Shown here one piece after another: positions 23,722 through 32,153 of a DNA stretch of 39,493 nt. Within the stretch, counting starts at the first letter, position 1, and every line of letters begins with the position of its first letter. The stretch spans positions 1 through 39,493 of the forward strand of contig JAFLBG010000036.1 in NCBI GenBank assembly GCA_017303975.1. The letters run 5' to 3'. The DNA is from Bacteroidota bacterium. GTDB lineage: Bacteria > Bacteroidota > Bacteroidia > JAFLBG01. Position numbers and translations under genes: made by a program. The notes under the pieces were generated by a model. That model did no database searches. It saw only the letters and a list, made by a program, of their open reading frames with translations, and was not told where the DNA came from.

Positions 23722-26121
23722 ATGAAGTATTATGTAAAAATAGCGCTCGCCATATTATTTAGTCATCAAGTTTGTACAGCACAAGTAGCAGCCGACAAGG
23801 CTATTATTGTTACAACTGCAGTTCAAGCCAATCCACCACAGGTGTCGTTCACGTGGTCATCTGCACCTAGCACACTCATGTTTCAAATTTTGAGGAAGAC
23901 GAAAGACACATTACATTGGACCTACTTAGCCTCTCCAGCTACCAATGCAACATCCTATACCGATACAACTATATTGCCGGGCATTGGCTATGAGTATAAA
24001 TTTTACAGAAATGTAAATTACGTAATTGCCGAAACCTATGTATATACTGGAGTTTTATTGCCTGAACAAGAATACAGAGGCAAACTACTTTTACTAATCG
24101 ATAGCACGTTTAAAAATAGTTTAGCTGCAGACATAAAAATTCTAATTTCCGATTTGGTGGGCGATGGATGGCAGGTTGTTCCAAAATATGTTTCACGAAC
24201 AGACAACCCTAAAACCATTAAAAGATTAATACGAACGGAATATCAAAAAGATACCGCCAATGTAAAGGCCATATATCTTTTTGGTCATGTGCCAGTACCC
24301 TATTCAGGCAATTATAAACCAGACGAACATCCCGACCATCAAGGCGCCTGGCCGGCAGACATGTATTACTCCGATTTAGACACTACCTTTTGGACAGATG
24401 CCAACGTCAATATTACCACAGCCACAAGGCCTGAAAATGATAATATTCCGGGCGATGGAAAGTTTGATGTTTCCTACATAAATTATTTATCGGTACCTAC
24501 AAAATTTATGGTAGGCAGAGTTGATTTATCTAATATGCCTGCATTCTCAAGTACCGAAACACAATTACTAAAACAATACATTACCAAAAGCCACTCCTAC
24601 AAACACAAGCTAATTAACCCACAACGCAAAGCCCTGATTGACGACAACTTTGGCTATTTCTACGAAGAAGCATTTGCCGCAAATGGGTGGAGAAATTTCT
24701 CCGCTTTGTTTGGTCCTTCCAATATTGTCACCACCGATTATTTTACAACCATGGCATCACAAAGCTATTTATTTTCCTACGGCTGTGGAGGTGGCAGCTA
24801 TACTTCGTGCGGTGGAGTTGGCAACACAAGTAACTTTGCATCCACCCCATTAAACAATGTATTTACTATGCTGTTTGGCAGCTATTTTGGCGATTGGGAT
24901 AGTCAAAATAATTTCTTGCGAGCTCCCTTAGCCTCCTCAGGATGGTGTTTGGCAAACATATGGGCAGGAAGGCCAAATGCATTTTTTCATCATATGGGTA
25001 TGGGAGAGCCAATTGGGCACGGAGCTCTTATTTCTCAAAATAATACCTACACCTATCTTTCTTATTATAACTACTATAGCCTAGGAGCACACTTCAACTT
25101 AATGGGTGACCCCACACTTCGATTGCATACGGTCGCGCCTATAAGTAGTTTAAAAACTGTGTTTAATTGTCCAAATGTAGAACTAAACTGGAATGCCTCT
25201 GCAGATGCTGTTTTAGGGTACAACGTCTATAGATTAGACACGATATCTGAAAGATATATAAAATTAAATACTACTTTGATTACAGGATTAAGCTTTACAG
25301 ATAGCTTACCATATCAAGGTAGCAACAATTACATGGTTCGAGCCATGCTTCTAGAAAATGGCAGTGGCACGTATTACAACCTAAGTCAAGGAATATTTGA
25401 TACCCTACAGGTAGATTTAACAACACCAACAGCATCCGTTACCGCTAACTCTCCAAAAGCTTTCTGTCAGGGAGGAAGTGTTACGCTCAGTTCAACAGCT
25501 AACACAAGCTATGCTTGGTCAAATGGAGCAACTACACAAGCAATTACCATAACAACCAACGGAATTTACAACGTGACCGTAACCGGCAGCAATGGCTGCA
25601 AAGCCGCATCCGGAAACGACACCACAATTGTGTATTCTTTGCCAATTGTTAATCTAGGAAACGACACACTCATTTATTTTGGCGACAGCCTAATGCTAAA
25701 TGCTGGAAACACAAGTGCTACTTACACTTGGAGTAACGGAGACACCACACAAACCACCATCATTAAAAGCAGCGGAACATATTGGGTTAATGTATCTGAT
25801 AGCAATGGTTGCGAGACGACCGATTCTGTTCAAGTTACTGTATCATTTGCCAACAGCATTGCCAATGCATACAGCACAAACGAAAACTATTTATCTATCT
25901 ACCCAAACCCCGCTAGTACTATTTTAAATATACAGGTAAAATGCCGTGTTAATGCGGAAACAAAACTAGTTATGTATAATTGCTTAGGACAAAAAGAATT
26001 TGAAGGCACCGGCAGCAACAACTACAAACTTGATATTTCAACAAAACCAAGTGGAGTGTATTTTATGCAACTGCTTGATGACGGAAAAATAAAAGCTCAA
26101 CAAAAAATAATAGTGGAGTAA
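23722..26121 (+). CDS. Secreted gingipain-fold (C25-like) protein with Ig-like and T9SS sorting domains, apparently catalytically inactive
   Basis: The 799-residue protein has a signal peptide (1-20), an FN3-like domain (about 25-105), a C25/caspase-like region (about 110-470), a second FN3-like domain (about 475-565), two Ig-like repeats (about 575-640 and 645-710, 'YAWSNGATTQAITITTNGIYNVTVTGSNGC' and 'YTWSNGDTTQTTIIKSSGTYWVNVSDSNGC') and a T9SS type A sorting domain ('LSIYPNPASTILNI' to the end). The C25 fold is seen in 'AIYLFGHVPVPYSGN', 'DMYYSDLDTTFW', 'FMVGRVDLSNMP' and the closing 'FNLMGDPTLRLHT'. Where active gingipains have Gly-His-Gly and a Cys nucleophile, this has 'SYGCGGGSY' (about 351-359) and 'FGSYFGDWD' (about 384-392). 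Both catalytic residues therefore seem absent. That alignment is from memory. It may be a binding or scaffold protein. Confidence 0.78.
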   Translation: MKYYVKIALAILFSHQVCTAQVAADKAIIVTTAVQANPPQVSFTWSSAPSTLMFQILRKTKDTLHWTYLASPATNATSYTDTTILPGIGYEYKFYRNVNYVIAETYVYTGVLLPEQEYRGKLLLLIDSTFKNSLAADIKILISDLVGDGWQVVPKYVSRTDNPKTIKRLIRTEYQKDTANVKAIYLFGHVPVPYSGNYKPDEHPDHQGAWPADMYYSDLDTTFWTDANVNITTATRPENDNIPGDGKFDVSYINYLSVPTKFMVGRVDLSNMPAFSSTETQLLKQYITKSHSYKHKLINPQRKALIDDNFGYFYEEAFAANGWRNFSALFGPSNIVTTDYFTTMASQSYLFSYGCGGGSYTSCGGVGNTSNFASTPLNNVFTMLFGSYFGDWDSQNNFLRAPLASSGWCLANIWAGRPNAFFHHMGMGEPIGHGALISQNNTYTYLSYYNYYSLGAHFNLMGDPTLRLHTVAPISSLKTVFNCPNVELNWNASADAVLGYNVYRLDTISERYIKLNTTLITGLSFTDSLPYQGSNNYMVRAMLLENGSGTYYNLSQGIFDTLQVDLTTPTASVTANSPKAFCQGGSVTLSSTANTSYAWSNGATTQAITITTNGIYNVTVTGSNGCKAASGNDTTIVYSLPIVNLGNDTLIYFGDSLMLNAGNTSATYTWSNGDTTQTTIIKSSGTYWVNVSDSNGCETTDSVQVTVSFANSIANAYSTNENYLSIYPNPASTILNIQVKCRVNAETKLVMYNCLGQKEFEGTGSNNYKLDISTKPSGVYFMQLLDDGKIKAQQKIIVE

Positions 26122-26245
26122 CCCATTTATCATTTCCAACGTTTAAAACTTTAGAAATGATATTAAAAATTAACTAATTTTCAATATTTTTAATCGACAC
26201 ATAAACAACGTTGACATACAAATTAAATATTTTCATCTAATAAAA

Positions 26246-29200
26246 ATGCACAAACGCCAACTTTTATCTCTAGTTACTTTTGGGATATTTGTTATACTTT
26301 GTACCAAACAAAGCTATGCTGCCAACTATTACTGGGTAGGCAATGGCGGTAACTGGACTGATCTCACACATTGGGCAAACTCCAGTGGTGGTACGGGTAG
26401 TGCATACGGAACTGTTCCTTCAACGTCAGACAATGTATATTTCGATGCCAATTCCTTTAGTGCAGGGAGCGCTACCGTTACGATAAACAGCAATGTGAGC
26501 TGTGCTAATTTAGATTTTACGGGAACTACCAATACGCCTACCTTTAAAAACGCATCTGCAACAGATACCATAACCTGCGCGGGTTCCCTTACGTTAATAA
26601 GTGCCATTACATATAGTTTTGTTGGCACCTATAATTTTACAGGAACCGGCACACACACCATTACAAATGCCGGCAAAACACTTGGGACAAATATACTTTT
26701 CAACGGAACGGGTGGACAATGGACATTGCAAGATGCGTTTATTTGCACGGGACAACTTGGCTTGCAGGCAGGCACATTGGTATGTAATAGCATGGCCGTA
26801 AGATGCAGTACACTTAATGCAAACATAGTGGACAATACGCGTACACTTAATTTTGGAGGCAGCGCTGTATCCATTACCGGCAGCGGAACAGCTATGGATT
26901 TAAGAGGAAACACAAGTAACTTAACAGTTTCTTCTACCACGGTTGCAGTTGTTACTTTTTCAAACACCACAAGCAGTGTAACAGTAGAGGTTGGATTAAC
27001 ATCTAAAACCATTCCTAATTTGTTATTTGTTTCCTCAACCCAAGCACGAACCATCAATTCTACATCAACCTACTCTACTTCCGATCGTATAACATTTAGA
27101 GATATTACTGTTACCGGCAGTGGCAGCTTTAATATTACAGGTGCCGGCAATGCCACCAATGCCAAAACATTTGAGGATATTACAATTAGCACCTCCACAA
27201 CATTTACCATAGGTGGTGCCAACGGCACCGGCTGGGAGAATGCCACCGTAAGCAAAATAACAGGCGTATTTACCGCCACAGCTTGTGCAAGTGGATATTT
27301 TTATGGCGATTATTTGCAGTTTGATCGAAAAGCCAATATGGAATATAGTACAGGAACTGCAACTGGAACATTCGATGACAAAACCCTTTTTAAAGACAGT
27401 ATTTGGACACGCAGAAACAGTAATATTTATTTTTACGACAGTACCATAATTACAAAATCATTTTTAATGGGCGATTACTCTACCAGTAGAATAAGGTATG
27501 ACAAGCCTCTTTACATTGGAGAAGATTTAGTTTTTAATGGCGCCTGGGGAGGTGCTAATGGCCAAAGTATAATGCCAGTCACTACCTCTTCTCTTACCAT
27601 TAATGGAAATGTATTTGCGTATAATTTTGGTTCGAATGTTACTATTGGTGGGGGATCGGGCTCTACTAGTAAATACACAATTAACGGAACAGTCTATGTA
27701 AAAAATTGTACTATGCAAATGACTTCAACCGGCAGTAATCCTTTTACAATTGCCAACTTACATGTTGATGAGAATGCGTACGTATTTTTTGCAAGAGATA
27801 ATGGAACCCTACCTGTTACTACCATTACAGGTACTATTACCAGTTCAGGAGCATGTAGCTCTACTAATCAGATTGGTGCAGGTGGGCGTGCAGGAGGAGA
27901 TGCTCGAGTAAGTTTAACGAATACGGTTACTGTCAGCAATTTAAGTTGCCGTTACTTAAATATTACAACCAATAATCTAATTTTAAATAATGGAACCGAT
28001 TTAGGAAGCAATACGGGTATTACATTTAACTCATACGCAAGCGCCACTACCTATTATTGGGTTGGAGGCACAACAGGTAATACAAAAACAGGAACCTATT
28101 CTCTTGGAAATAACAACTATTGGACAAACCCTGACAACTGGAGTTTAAGCTCTGGAGTTTATACCGCAACCAATCAATGTGTTCCCGGAACAAAAGACAA
28201 TGTAGTGTTTGATGCCAACTCCTTTAGCTCGGGCTCAAACATGACAGCTGATTTAAATACTCTTGATACCCACGTTAATGATTTTACATGGAGTGGTGTA
28301 CCATCTGGAACTTACTTTGATCAAGGTTTTGGAAGTACAGGGCGTTTTTTTTATATCTATGGAAACTTTACCTATCCAGGGGCTAACTTAACTGATAGAT
28401 ACGAAGGACTCGTTTTATTGGCATCTGCCACTTCAAAAACAATAACTACGAATGGTACCGATGTTTACGCGGGCTCATTTGAAACTAATGGTGTAGGAGG
28501 AAGTTGGACTCTTGCAGATAACCTTACTCTTTCTTACCCATCGGGAGGAAATCTTCGGATAAGCACCGGCACTTTAACCGCAGGCTCAAACACTATATCA
28601 TTAACGGGTGCTATGTATGCGGGTAGCAACACATTTAATGCAGGAACTTCTACTGTTCGATTTAATGGCTCTACTTCTAATACAAGTGTTCAAAGTATTG
28701 ATAGAAACGGAGGAACCGGATGGACCACCTTAAATTTTTACAATTTAGAAGTGGCACGTACAAATGGTACGGGCAATGCTAATACCCTTCAACTATCTAA
28801 TTTTAGCGTAACAGTATCAAACAACCTAACTATCACTTCCGGCCGTTTATACGACAACGGCTTGCAAATAGGTGGCAATGTAACGGGCACACTTAGTATT
28901 GCATCGGGTGCACGTCTGGTATTGGGTAAAACAGGTACATCTACCCTGTTCCCTACCAACTATACAGCAAGTAAAATCTCCCTAAACAGCGCCAGTATTG
29001 TAACCTACAGCAGTAGTGTTGCTCAAACAGTATCAGGAGTGCCCGATTATGGCACGTTAGAACTTGCCAATGGCACCACCACATCGTGTAATAAAAGTTT
29101 GAACGAAGCAGTGGTAATTACAGGAAGTCTCTTAATTGGAGCTTACAATAATTTTAAAGATATGGGATACCAAATAACAGGCAACGCCTCCGGATCAATC

Positions 29201-30841
29201 GATATGGATGCAAACTCTACACTCACAATTGGCAGTGCATTAAATAGTTCAAGCTTCCCCACTCTATTTACCAATATAGATTTTGAACATTCCGGAAATG
29301 GAAGCACAGTTGTTTATAATGCTTTCGATCCCCAAACTGTAAAGGGACTAAGTGGCACTGCTCCGGCTAATTACTCCCATCTTACAATTAATGGCGGTGG
29401 GGTTGGAACTCTTGATGGCAATACAACTATACGAGGAAATTTAACTATCACCTCCAGTACACTGGACGCTTCAGGCTCCAATCACTCCATCTCAATAGGT
29501 GGTAATTGGTTAAACAGCGGAACGTTTACCGCACAAGCCGGAACCACAACCTTCAACGGTAGTGCAGCAGCACAAACTATAGGAGGTTCCTCCTCAACCT
29601 CTTTTTATAACTTAACACTAAACAACAGTTATGGCACTGCACCTCAAATTGTATTGGGAGTTACAGGCAATAGTGTAAGTAATACACTAACTATGACAAG
29701 CGGAATAGTAAACATGGCAACGTACACATTTATAATTGGCTCAAGTGCTGGAAGCCCTGGCACACTAAGCTATACAGCCGGTTATTTTTATGGAGGCACA
29801 CTCAAAAGATGGTTTGCAACATCTACCGTTGCCGATGGGAATACCTCCGCTGGCTTGTTTCCACTAGGAACTGCTACATATGGTTATGCGCCTATGTATG
29901 TATCTTGCCCTAGCACAGCACCTTCGACAGGTGGCAGTATTTCTATTTCCTACACAGATCCATTTACTTCGAGTATTGTTTCTTTTGTTGATGGAGCATC
30001 TACTGTTGTTAGGCGCAACAACCAAGTATGGGCTATGAGTACTGCAAATGGTCTTACCGGAGGCACTTACAACCTACTTGCACAAAGAAATTTTAATGCG
30101 ACATTAGTTGGAAATATAAACGATTTACGACTTACGCAACTTGGCTCTGTTGTTGGCACACATGGAACCAATGCAGGAACAGTGCTTACACCACAAGTTC
30201 AACGAACCGGTTTAACACTAGCAAATCTGACCAACGATTTTTACATAAGCTCTGTAGACAAAGACAATTCTCCACTTCCAATCAAGCTTCTGTCATTTAC
30301 TGCACAAAATAGATACAACCAATACGCCCAATTAAACTGGACAACAGCCACTGAAACCAACAACGATTATTTTACGATTGAAAAAACACAAGATGGAATA
30401 TCCTTCGAACAAGTTGCTATTGTAACCGGAGCAGGCAACAGCGCGCAAACACTCCACTACAGCATTACCGACCCAAAGCCATACATGGGAATATCGTATT
30501 ATCGTTTACAACAAACCGACTTTGATGGAAAATTTACCTACAGCCAATTAGCCTCGGTAGAGTTTGAAAGTTTAAAGTTGGAAAGTTCAAGATTTAACAT
30601 TTTTCCTAATCCGGCAAACTATAATAATTTGAATGTATCATTTGATGGTCAATTGGGACAGGAAGTATTAATTGTTGTACATGATGTATTAGGCAAAGAA
30701 TATTATTCAAAAGCATTTGTATTGGAAAACGAGTTACTAATAACCCAACTAACCAACGGCAACCATCTACCCACAGGGCTTTACACCATTACAGCCACCA
30801 GCAACGATAAATTGTACTCAAAAAAAGTGGTGGTAAAATAA
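26246..30841 (+). CDS. Giant secreted adhesin-like beta-helix protein with T9SS sorting domain
   Basis: The 1531-residue protein has a signal peptide ending at about residue 25 ('QSYAANYYWVG'). Nearly all of it is Thr/Ser/Asn/Gly-rich short strands typical of a right-handed beta-helix or filamentous adhesin. Two units start alike: 'YYWVGNGGNWTDLTHW' (27-42) followed by 'DNVYFDANSFSAGS' (about 62), and 'YYWVGGTTGNTKTGTYS' (about 602) followed by 'DNVVFDANSFSSGS' (about 651). This shows an internal duplication. Near the end is the linker 'LPIKLLSFTAQNRYNQYAQLNWTTATETNNDYFTIEKT' (from about 1342), common ahead of sorting domains, then the T9SS domain from 'FNIFPNPAN' (about 1450). Cys is nearly absent. 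The likely role is surface adhesion or matrix; no enzyme motif was seen. Confidence 0.85.
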   Translation: MHKRQLLSLVTFGIFVILCTKQSYAANYYWVGNGGNWTDLTHWANSSGGTGSAYGTVPSTSDNVYFDANSFSAGSATVTINSNVSCANLDFTGTTNTPTFKNASATDTITCAGSLTLISAITYSFVGTYNFTGTGTHTITNAGKTLGTNILFNGTGGQWTLQDAFICTGQLGLQAGTLVCNSMAVRCSTLNANIVDNTRTLNFGGSAVSITGSGTAMDLRGNTSNLTVSSTTVAVVTFSNTTSSVTVEVGLTSKTIPNLLFVSSTQARTINSTSTYSTSDRITFRDITVTGSGSFNITGAGNATNAKTFEDITISTSTTFTIGGANGTGWENATVSKITGVFTATACASGYFYGDYLQFDRKANMEYSTGTATGTFDDKTLFKDSIWTRRNSNIYFYDSTIITKSFLMGDYSTSRIRYDKPLYIGEDLVFNGAWGGANGQSIMPVTTSSLTINGNVFAYNFGSNVTIGGGSGSTSKYTINGTVYVKNCTMQMTSTGSNPFTIANLHVDENAYVFFARDNGTLPVTTITGTITSSGACSSTNQIGAGGRAGGDARVSLTNTVTVSNLSCRYLNITTNNLILNNGTDLGSNTGITFNSYASATTYYWVGGTTGNTKTGTYSLGNNNYWTNPDNWSLSSGVYTATNQCVPGTKDNVVFDANSFSSGSNMTADLNTLDTHVNDFTWSGVPSGTYFDQGFGSTGRFFYIYGNFTYPGANLTDRYEGLVLLASATSKTITTNGTDVYAGSFETNGVGGSWTLADNLTLSYPSGGNLRISTGTLTAGSNTISLTGAMYAGSNTFNAGTSTVRFNGSTSNTSVQSIDRNGGTGWTTLNFYNLEVARTNGTGNANTLQLSNFSVTVSNNLTITSGRLYDNGLQIGGNVTGTLSIASGARLVLGKTGTSTLFPTNYTASKISLNSASIVTYSSSVAQTVSGVPDYGTLELANGTTTSCNKSLNEAVVITGSLLIGAYNNFKDMGYQITGNASGSIDMDANSTLTIGSALNSSSFPTLFTNIDFEHSGNGSTVVYNAFDPQTVKGLSGTAPANYSHLTINGGGVGTLDGNTTIRGNLTITSSTLDASGSNHSISIGGNWLNSGTFTAQAGTTTFNGSAAAQTIGGSSSTSFYNLTLNNSYGTAPQIVLGVTGNSVSNTLTMTSGIVNMATYTFIIGSSAGSPGTLSYTAGYFYGGTLKRWFATSTVADGNTSAGLFPLGTATYGYAPMYVSCPSTAPSTGGSISISYTDPFTSSIVSFVDGASTVVRRNNQVWAMSTANGLTGGTYNLLAQRNFNATLVGNINDLRLTQLGSVVGTHGTNAGTVLTPQVQRTGLTLANLTNDFYISSVDKDNSPLPIKLLSFTAQNRYNQYAQLNWTTATETNNDYFTIEKTQDGISFEQVAIVTGAGNSAQTLHYSITDPKPYMGISYYRLQQTDFDGKFTYSQLASVEFESLKLESSRFNIFPNPANYNNLNVSFDGQLGQEVLIVVHDVLGKEYYSKAFVLENELLITQLTNGNHLPTGLYTITATSNDKLYSKKVVVK

Positions 30842-31176
30842 AATTTGAAGATTTGAGAATGTGGCAATTTGAAAATGGAAAACATCCCCCTAGTGCGCAA
30901 GCCTGTGGGGCAGCGGAGGAGAAGTGAGATGGACTGTGTGCTGCAAGGGGGAGTAAAAATATCCCTCGCGTGAGACAGCCTGTACGTTGCAGAGAGAGGA
31001 CAAATGAAATTTGTAATAGAAGAAAGTAAGCATAGCCGCTAGTCCTACATTATAAACACACTACTTGTTCATTAAATATTTTGCAAATCACTTGCGTTGT
31101 ATCAATCGTTTTACTAAATTCATCAATACCCCATGTTAAGCATTTGTTAAAAATATATTTAATACCTTTTTAAACA
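30842..31176. other. 335-bp gene-free stretch with a GC-rich diverged direct repeat
   Basis: No supported gene is seen in any frame. Positions 30880-31010 are notably richer in G and C than the surroundings and hold two diverged copies of a unit of about 54 bp (see the repeat entry). The rest (31011-31176) is plain AT-rich sequence leading to the next gene; TACCTTTT lies too close to the ATG to be its promoter. Confidence 0.6.
30880..31010 (+). repeat. Two diverged direct copies of a GC-rich intergenic unit (about 30880-30933 and 30957-31010)
   Basis: The copies share AGCCTGT at 30900 and 30977 (77-bp period), an upstream AAAA(C/T)ATCCC(C/T)C with GTG a few bases on, and a downstream CAG..G followed by GAGGA(G/C)AA(G/A)TGA(G/A)AT. 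Roughly two-thirds to three-quarters of positions agree when aligned by eye with two small gaps. The unit looks like a remnant of a dispersed repeat and does not resemble a known gene. Whether other copies exist outside the window cannot be seen here. Confidence 0.55.
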
Positions 31177-32076
31177 ATGCAACTAACCACAACAAGACAG
31201 GCTTTTGCCTTTCTTTTATTCCCCACAATTGTAATTTCTGCTTTTGCCCAATCAAAAACCGAAACAAAAAAAATAACACTTCAAAAAAGCCAACTTGTTA
31301 TTACACCCGAAAATGGGGCATACCAAGTTTTCGAATCTCCAAAAGGCGATGCCATTTGCTTTTCGGACGAAAAAATGAATTCGGTTTATATAAAAAAAAT
31401 AAACAGTACTGCAAAACCTACGCTGGCTTTTGCAGGAAATGGGTGTGGATACTTTCCTACCTGGACGAATAATGGCAACAGCATTTTGATGAAAAATAAA
31501 AAAGGTAAAGAGTTTGGCTTTACCACTGAAACTGTTGAGTATAATGTTCTATCAAAAAGAAGTATAGCCAAACCTGACGTTTTATTTGCCGCCATTCCTA
31601 GTTATGCAGCCGGCACTTCAACTGAAAACACCCTAGTATATATTAATAGTAAATTACAGTTGATAAAAAAAGATGCCTCCGGAAGAGAAACTGTTTTAGA
31701 AAGCGACCAAGATTGCTACCAACCAATTTTATCTCCGGATAAAAAAAGTGTAGCAGTACATATTGGAAGTGATGTATGGATATATGACCTTGCAAACAAA
31801 AAACATCCAATTAACTGCGGGCAATTACTTGCCAATTCGTGGTCGCCCGATTCTAAATATTTACTTGGTCATATAGATGAAAGCACTAACGGCCATGACA
31901 TATCTAACTCCGAGTTGTATTTAATCGATACGAAATCTAACTCGAAAATAAAACTTACATCCACTAAAGACCTTTACGAAATAAATCCATCTTGGTCATT
32001 AGACGGAAAACGAATTTATTTTATCGATTCTAATTCCGGAAATATCTTTGTTTCAAACATTACAATCATAAGATAA
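31177..32076 (+). CDS. Exported TolB/PD40-like beta-propeller protein
   Basis: The 299-residue protein has a signal peptide ('AFAFLLFPTIVISAFAQ') and repeated PD40/WD40-like blades. Examples are 'GCGYFPTWTNNGNSILMKNKKGKEFGF', 'DCYQPILSPDKKSVAVHIGSDVWIYD', 'LLANSWSPDSKYLLGHID' and 'LYEINPSWSLDGKRIYFIDSNSGNIFV'. These make a TolB-type propeller of about five to six blades. No OmpA-like or protease domain is attached and there is no sorting domain, so it should be periplasmic. Its ligand is unknown. It lies between two T9SS cargo genes, 78 bp ahead of the amidase gene, and may share a transcript with it. Confidence 0.82.
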   Translation: MQLTTTRQAFAFLLFPTIVISAFAQSKTETKKITLQKSQLVITPENGAYQVFESPKGDAICFSDEKMNSVYIKKINSTAKPTLAFAGNGCGYFPTWTNNGNSILMKNKKGKEFGFTTETVEYNVLSKRSIAKPDVLFAAIPSYAAGTSTENTLVYINSKLQLIKKDASGRETVLESDQDCYQPILSPDKKSVAVHIGSDVWIYDLANKKHPINCGQLLANSWSPDSKYLLGHIDESTNGHDISNSELYLIDTKSNSKIKLTSTKDLYEINPSWSLDGKRIYFIDSNSGNIFVSNITIIR

Positions 32077-32153
32077 AAAATTGTTTTGGCTTAACCCATA
32101 GGCGCTTAAAAAGGATAACCCAATCCTATTGCTAAACAAAACAACCCTTTACA

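Noticed and set aside
26329-27279. Minus-strand Val/Pro/Leu-rich frames opposite the giant adhesin
   Set aside because: The Thr/Ser/Asn-rich coding strand gives stop-free antisense frames by composition; these are not genes.
30842-31176. Insertion sequence or transposase remnant in the gene-free stretch
   Set aside because: No terminal inverted repeats, target duplication or transposase fragment was seen; only the diverged direct repeat is supported.
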